A DNA stretch of 64,000 bases from Ectopseudomonas mendocina. Its GTDB lineage: Bacteria; Pseudomonadota; Gammaproteobacteria; Pseudomonadales; Pseudomonadaceae. The stretch lies in contig NZ_SCFY01000019.1 in assembly GCF_007049795.1 (NCBI RefSeq), forward strand, positions 1-64,000, given 5' to 3'. The notes below the pieces were generated by a model, which had not been told where the DNA came from, made no database searches, and worked only from the letters and a program-made list of their open reading frames with translations. A program made the position numbers and the translations under genes. This document shows positions 60,660 to 64,000 of this stretch, in pieces (the first letter of the stretch is position 1; every line of letters begins with the position of its first letter).

Positions 60660-62810
60660 ATGACGGAAAATGGAGAGCGCTGCCGACGGCATTACCAGTC
60701 GGTATACGAACGGAATCAGTCAGAGATCAGCAAGGGCCGTGCTCTTGATGAAAGCCTGCATCATTTCCTCGACCAGCGTCCGGCTGGTAAGAACCAGTCA
60801 GCACTTAAGCGTGCGCAAGGCCTGGCAGCGGCATTGTTTTGGTTTGATGCGGATGCGGTTGCTCAATCCGAGCTCGCTAGCCTGGCACTCAGCCGGGTGC
60901 TGCATTTCGATAATGCAGTCAGCATCGAGCTGCTGTTGCACCTTGCCAGCCATAACCCGGAAACCCTCAGATGGGCGATTCGCTACTCGAAGCTGTTTGA
61001 GCGTATCGAGTCGCCCCTCTGGCTTACGCTGCGTGTGGCGCTCACAGGGGATGACTGGCAAGTATTCTTCGGTGTCTGTGATCGGTTGCTGGATCAGCTC
61101 AAGCCCTTTGATGAGCTTATTGCTCACGCCGAAAAACAGCTAAAGCACTTGTCGCTGCTGGAGCTGTTTTCCTACCTAAGTGTGCTGGCCTACCAGGCAT
61201 TTACCGAAGACGGTTACGGTGATCCTTCCGGTCAGCAGTGGAAGGTCTACAACCGCATTATTTTGAACAAGCTTCGCGCTTGCTCGGAAGAGGATTTCCG
61301 CCTTAGCGAGTCACGGCTTGGGCAATCGCTGAAACGGCACCTGTCACCGATTATCTTTCCCGGATCCAGCAATTCTGACGGGGTGAGATGTCGTCAAAAT
61401 CTCGAATCTCTTGCCCTTCTAATTGGGGCCACTCAAGAGCGGATTGACTACGAAGGCTCGATCGACTGGTTCTGCTTTGATCCTGAATGCCGTTACCAGC
61501 TAAAACCCGGTGAGCCGGTTATCTACAACCAGTCGGAGGCGGGAACAGAGCGGTGGCGGCGTACCGGGCGTAAAAGTGATTTGCTTTGGCACTACTGGAT
61601 GAATCGCGCCGTGCATGCCTTCGCTCTCTCCGGCATGGCTGAACAAATCATCGGTTCACCTGAGAATCATGAGCTGAACCAGTTGGCCTTTATCAAGGCG
61701 GTTCGCAGCAAGCTGCAGCTGCAGCAAATCTACGGCTTGGGTGACCGGCTCTCGCTCAGTGATGGCTCCCAGGTTCAGCTTCACCACTTGCTGCTGGCGA
61801 GCGAGCTGAGCTCGGTTTTCTTTCAGAAAGAGTTTATCCAGCCATTCCAGCGTCACTTGCGCGAATCGGGTGTGCTTGCTCAGGCTCTGGGGCGCTTAGC
61901 CATGAATGGCATGCTTACCGGTGAAAACCGGTTCCCGATGACCTGGTCCGAAGAGCCAGAAAAGATCCGCAGGATCACTGGCTGGACTGTCTGTGACGAA
62001 CACCCTAAAGGCTGCGCCAGCTCGGCCAAGGCAATCCTCACGTTCTGGACCAGCGACTTCAAGGCGCTATCTCAGCAATTGAAACTGCAGGCGGGGATGC
62101 CAGCGCCGAGGCTGTATGAGCAGCCCTTCTACAAAATCGGACGCTATAGCTTTCAGTTCCCTTGGGTTGGCGCGCAGCAGAACAACCTGACGGCGGCCAT
62201 CAATAACCTTCGGCGGGTAAACGCCCGTCGGGCCGACATGCAGACTGAAACCCAGCGCGTAGAGCTCGCACTTGCCGAGAGTCTTCGGCAACGAGGCTTT
62301 GCCGTTGAGGTGGGGTATCGGCCTGCTGTGACAGAAGAGGATGATGCCGGCGAGGTGGATCTGATCTGCCACCTGGATGGTGTGCTACTGCTCCTTGAGG
62401 TCAAGTCAGGCTATATCCGTTCGACCAAACATGAGGTCTGGTTGCATCGCACCAACACGTTGCGCAAGGCTGCCTGGCAGTTGCGGCGCAAGCAGGTAGC
62501 GGTGCTTAGTGCGCTGATGGCCGATCAAGAGCTGCGCGCCAGGCTGGGCTATAACGGTCATGAACCGGGAGCAGCTTTGCGCGCCTGGATCGTCGATACC
62601 TCTATTGAGCTCGATGGGCAGTCAGTTGATGGTTTCAGGGTTGTGTCTCGTGAAGCTCTTGAAGTCATTCTGCGTGATGAGAGGCAGCTCCTTAGGCCAA
62701 TAGACCAGCTTGACGAGGAAAGTCGTGATTCATTGTTTCCTGGGGGGTTCAAAGTCGGCCGATTCATCGCCGTTGTTGAGTCGGATGAGCTGTGGCGAGA
62801 CCTTTGCTAG
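60660..62810 (+). CDS. Large protein with C-terminal PD-(D/E)XK nuclease signature
   Basis: A 716-residue cytoplasmic protein I cannot name. Residues 1-520 are mostly helical with Leu-rich segments and no Walker motif. Residues 272-278 hold a CFDPEC pair. From about 530 a nuclease-like domain appears: helix QRVELALAESLRQRGFAVEV, then GEVDLICHLDGVLLLLEVKSGY, with D567, E580 and K582 in the D-(x)n-E-x-K order, followed by a helix with KAAWQLRRKQV. This is the active-site pattern of restriction-endonuclease-like folds. It is the cargo gene between the replication protein and AlpA in a satellite-like island, which is where anti-phage genes are common. A defence role is inference. No methylase or helicase partner is present. 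Confidence 0.6.
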   Translation: MTENGERCRRHYQSVYERNQSEISKGRALDESLHHFLDQRPAGKNQSALKRAQGLAAALFWFDADAVAQSELASLALSRVLHFDNAVSIELLLHLASHNPETLRWAIRYSKLFERIESPLWLTLRVALTGDDWQVFFGVCDRLLDQLKPFDELIAHAEKQLKHLSLLELFSYLSVLAYQAFTEDGYGDPSGQQWKVYNRIILNKLRACSEEDFRLSESRLGQSLKRHLSPIIFPGSSNSDGVRCRQNLESLALLIGATQERIDYEGSIDWFCFDPECRYQLKPGEPVIYNQSEAGTERWRRTGRKSDLLWHYWMNRAVHAFALSGMAEQIIGSPENHELNQLAFIKAVRSKLQLQQIYGLGDRLSLSDGSQVQLHHLLLASELSSVFFQKEFIQPFQRHLRESGVLAQALGRLAMNGMLTGENRFPMTWSEEPEKIRRITGWTVCDEHPKGCASSAKAILTFWTSDFKALSQQLKLQAGMPAPRLYEQPFYKIGRYSFQFPWVGAQQNNLTAAINNLRRVNARRADMQTETQRVELALAESLRQRGFAVEVGYRPAVTEEDDAGEVDLICHLDGVLLLLEVKSGYIRSTKHEVWLHRTNTLRKAAWQLRRKQVAVLSALMADQELRARLGYNGHEPGAALRAWIVDTSIELDGQSVDGFRVVSREALEVILRDERQLLRPIDQLDEESRDSLFPGGFKVGRFIAVVESDELWRDLC

Positions 62811-63058
62811 AGCCTGAATATCGGCGACTTTGGTTCATCCGAATGAAGAGTTCAGTTGAGCCGGCTACGTAGGCGCAAGGTAAATGAGGTACCCGGCCCC
62901 GGATAGTCGGCGTGCGCCTGCACTCGAAGCTTGAAGGGCGGACGATCGGGTTTTTCGCCCGTTGAGATAGAACCTTCACATGAGCATGGTTTGTGCCTCA
63001 TTTGCCGACGCTCAGTCAAAGCCAACTCTGAAGCGAATCAAACGGAGTGTGGCTTGTC
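62811..63058. other. Gap before alpA
   Basis: 248 bp without a gene. It has short inverted repeats (CGGGTTTTTCGCCCG near 62946-62962; GGTACCCGGCCCCGGA near 62890). No attachment-site copy of the tRNA-Pro end is visible. Confidence 0.45.
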
Positions 63059-63244
63059 ATGAAAGTATTACGCTTGAATTCTGTCGTCTTGGCCACGGGA
63101 CTTGCCAGGTCAACGATCTACAAACTAATTGGCTCAGGTGAATTTCCGCGGCCTGTACCCCTGACCGCGCGAAGTGTTGGTTGGATTGAGGGCGAGGTGA
63201 TTGCTTGGATCCAGTCGAAAATTGAAGAGCGCGAAAGGGAGTGA
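63059..63244 (+). CDS. alpA: AlpA-family regulator
   Basis: A 61-residue MerR-like single winged-helix protein: MKVLRLNSVVLATGLARSTIYKLIGSGEFPRPVPLTARSVGW and EVIAWIQSKIEER. This is the standard AlpA sequence pattern. AlpA proteins switch on excision or late genes in P4-like satellites and cryptic prophages. CGGAGTGTGGCTTGTC precedes the start. It lies 31 bp before the convergent umuC end. Confidence 0.85.
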   Translation: MKVLRLNSVVLATGLARSTIYKLIGSGEFPRPVPLTARSVGWIEGEVIAWIQSKIEERERE

Positions 63245-63275
63245 GTGTTTAAATCTGAGGTGGTGGCGGGGTGCA

Positions 63276-64000
63276 TTATTGCGCCTTGGCCACCATTAAT
63301 TCAGACCAGCGGGTGGTGTATGCAGGGGAGAGCATTTCTCTTCGCATAGCCCACTCGGCTGGCTTGGCGATGCGTCCCGGTTGCAGCGTGCCACGTCCCC
63401 AGCGGTTGTTGATGGCGTCCAGGGCGCTCATCAGTCGCTCGGTTTTCACGGGCTGTTCAGGGGCGAACAGATCCGGTGTGTACTCATTCTTGCGACACAG
63501 ATCCAACAGAATCACCTGAGCCTTGGCGTAGCTGAATCCCTCTCTGAAGACCTGCTGCAATCCAGCCTGGACGGCCTTGATGATCAGCCTGCTGTCATCG
63601 GTTGGATAGGGCAGTTGGCAGAGGACGCCATTGGCATATTTCGCTTCAGCTGGATTGAACATCCCGGTGCGCAGACTGACCCGCACCTGTCTGCAGAGCG
63701 ACTCCTGCTTGCGGAGCTTTTCAGCAGCGCGCGTGGCATAGCTGGTGACTGCTTCCTGAATGGGGGCTAGCTCCCGCAGGCGCTTGCCGAATGAGCGACT
63801 ACTGCAGATCTCTTGCTTGGGTTCGATTTCGTTCTCGATCTCCAGGCACGCCACACCGCGCAGTTCGCGCACAGTTTTCTCGACCACGACATTGAATCGC
63901 TTGCGCAGTGTCCAGGCATCCATCTGTGCCAAGTCCCAAGCTGTCTTGATTTGCATGCCTTCCAGGTGAGCACGCATGCGGGGACCAACGCCCCAGACTT
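63276..64000 (-). CDS. umuC: UmuC/RulB-type Y-family DNA polymerase, C-terminal part
   Basis: 241 residues of a Y-family polymerase running off the window edge. VWGVGPRMRAHLEGMQIKTAWDLAQ is the helix-hairpin-helix part; the little-finger domain follows (KRLRELAPIQEAVTSYATRAAEKLRKQES, VLCQLPYPTDDSRLIIKAVQAGL) and the protein ends MLSPAYTTRWSELMVAKAQ, the normal UmuC end including the beta-clamp region. Translesion synthesis in SOS response. In Pseudomonas rulAB/umuDC loci are known insertion hot spots for islands, which may explain its place beside AlpA. Confidence 0.9.
   Translation of the reverse strand, partial: VWGVGPRMRAHLEGMQIKTAWDLAQMDAWTLRKRFNVVVEKTVRELRGVACLEIENEIEPKQEICSSRSFGKRLRELAPIQEAVTSYATRAAEKLRKQESLCRQVRVSLRTGMFNPAEAKYANGVLCQLPYPTDDSRLIIKAVQAGLQQVFREGFSYAKAQVILLDLCRKNEYTPDLFAPEQPVKTERLMSALDAINNRWGRGTLQPGRIAKPAEWAMRREMLSPAYTTRWSELMVAKAQ

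Overview
The window looks like a chromosomal segment of a Pseudomonas from the mendocina/oleovorans (Ectopseudomonas) side of the genus. It is GC-rich, and its housekeeping order matches what I remember of P. aeruginosa: HAD protein, thioesterase, mlaA, PilZ, rssB, rssC, tal, dusA, and further on pauB-type oxidase, tRNA-Val, thrS, infC, rpmI, rplT, pheS, pheT, ihfA, MerR-like gene, tRNA-Pro. It also carries a complete PQQ/ethanol-oxidation locus of the exa/ped/erc type. No database search was possible, so the species assignment is inference.

Layout. 1-9226: end of a transposase, then a conserved envelope/stress-signalling block, interrupted between rssC and tal by a 1.83 kb group II intron that sits just behind a shared terminator. 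9411-11792: pqqF. 12249-49863: the alcohol-oxidation locus. It runs through an outer-membrane porin, a FIST sensor protein overlapping the hybrid kinase ErcS', the regulator ErbR/AgmR, a CXXCW rhodanese with an ABC exporter, beta-propeller and binding protein, a Sel1 protein, the EraS/EraR two-component pair, a pentapeptide protein, a first PQQ alcohol dehydrogenase (exaA/pedE type), its cytochrome c550, and a periplasmic relay set (MoxJ-like, SoxYZ-like, metallo-hydrolase). A second PQQ alcohol dehydrogenase (pedH type), the aldehyde dehydrogenase exaC, pqqABCDE, the S9 peptidase pqqH, ercA and ercS follow. 48518-49863 is a PA2779/PA2778-like pair. 51380-59167 is the translation block between tRNA-Val(GAC) and tRNA-Pro(GGG). 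From 59168 to the end is a mobile-looking island: a Gp2/YagK-type HUH replication protein, a 716-residue protein with a PD-(D/E)XK nuclease signature, an AlpA regulator, and the C-terminal part of a umuC-type polymerase.

How the genes work together. Alcohols entering through the porin are oxidised in the periplasm by one of two PQQ dehydrogenases. The first has Ser and the second Asp two residues after the catalytic Asp, which predicts calcium and lanthanide enzymes respectively. Electrons pass to cytochrome c550, and the aldehyde is oxidised by ExaC. PqqA-E, F and H make the cofactor. EraSR, ErbR, ErcS, ErcS' and ErcA form the control cascade.

Two short DNA motifs recur upstream of these operons. 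One is an 18-bp CTACTACC-type box lying 105-110 bp before exaB, exaC and pedH. The other is a 17-bp CCGGGAAA-type near-palindrome before both dehydrogenases and two of the accessory genes. They look like operators of the locus regulators. The locus is also crowded with a 21-bp palindromic repeat that has entered coding sequence in frame, most clearly in pqqH.
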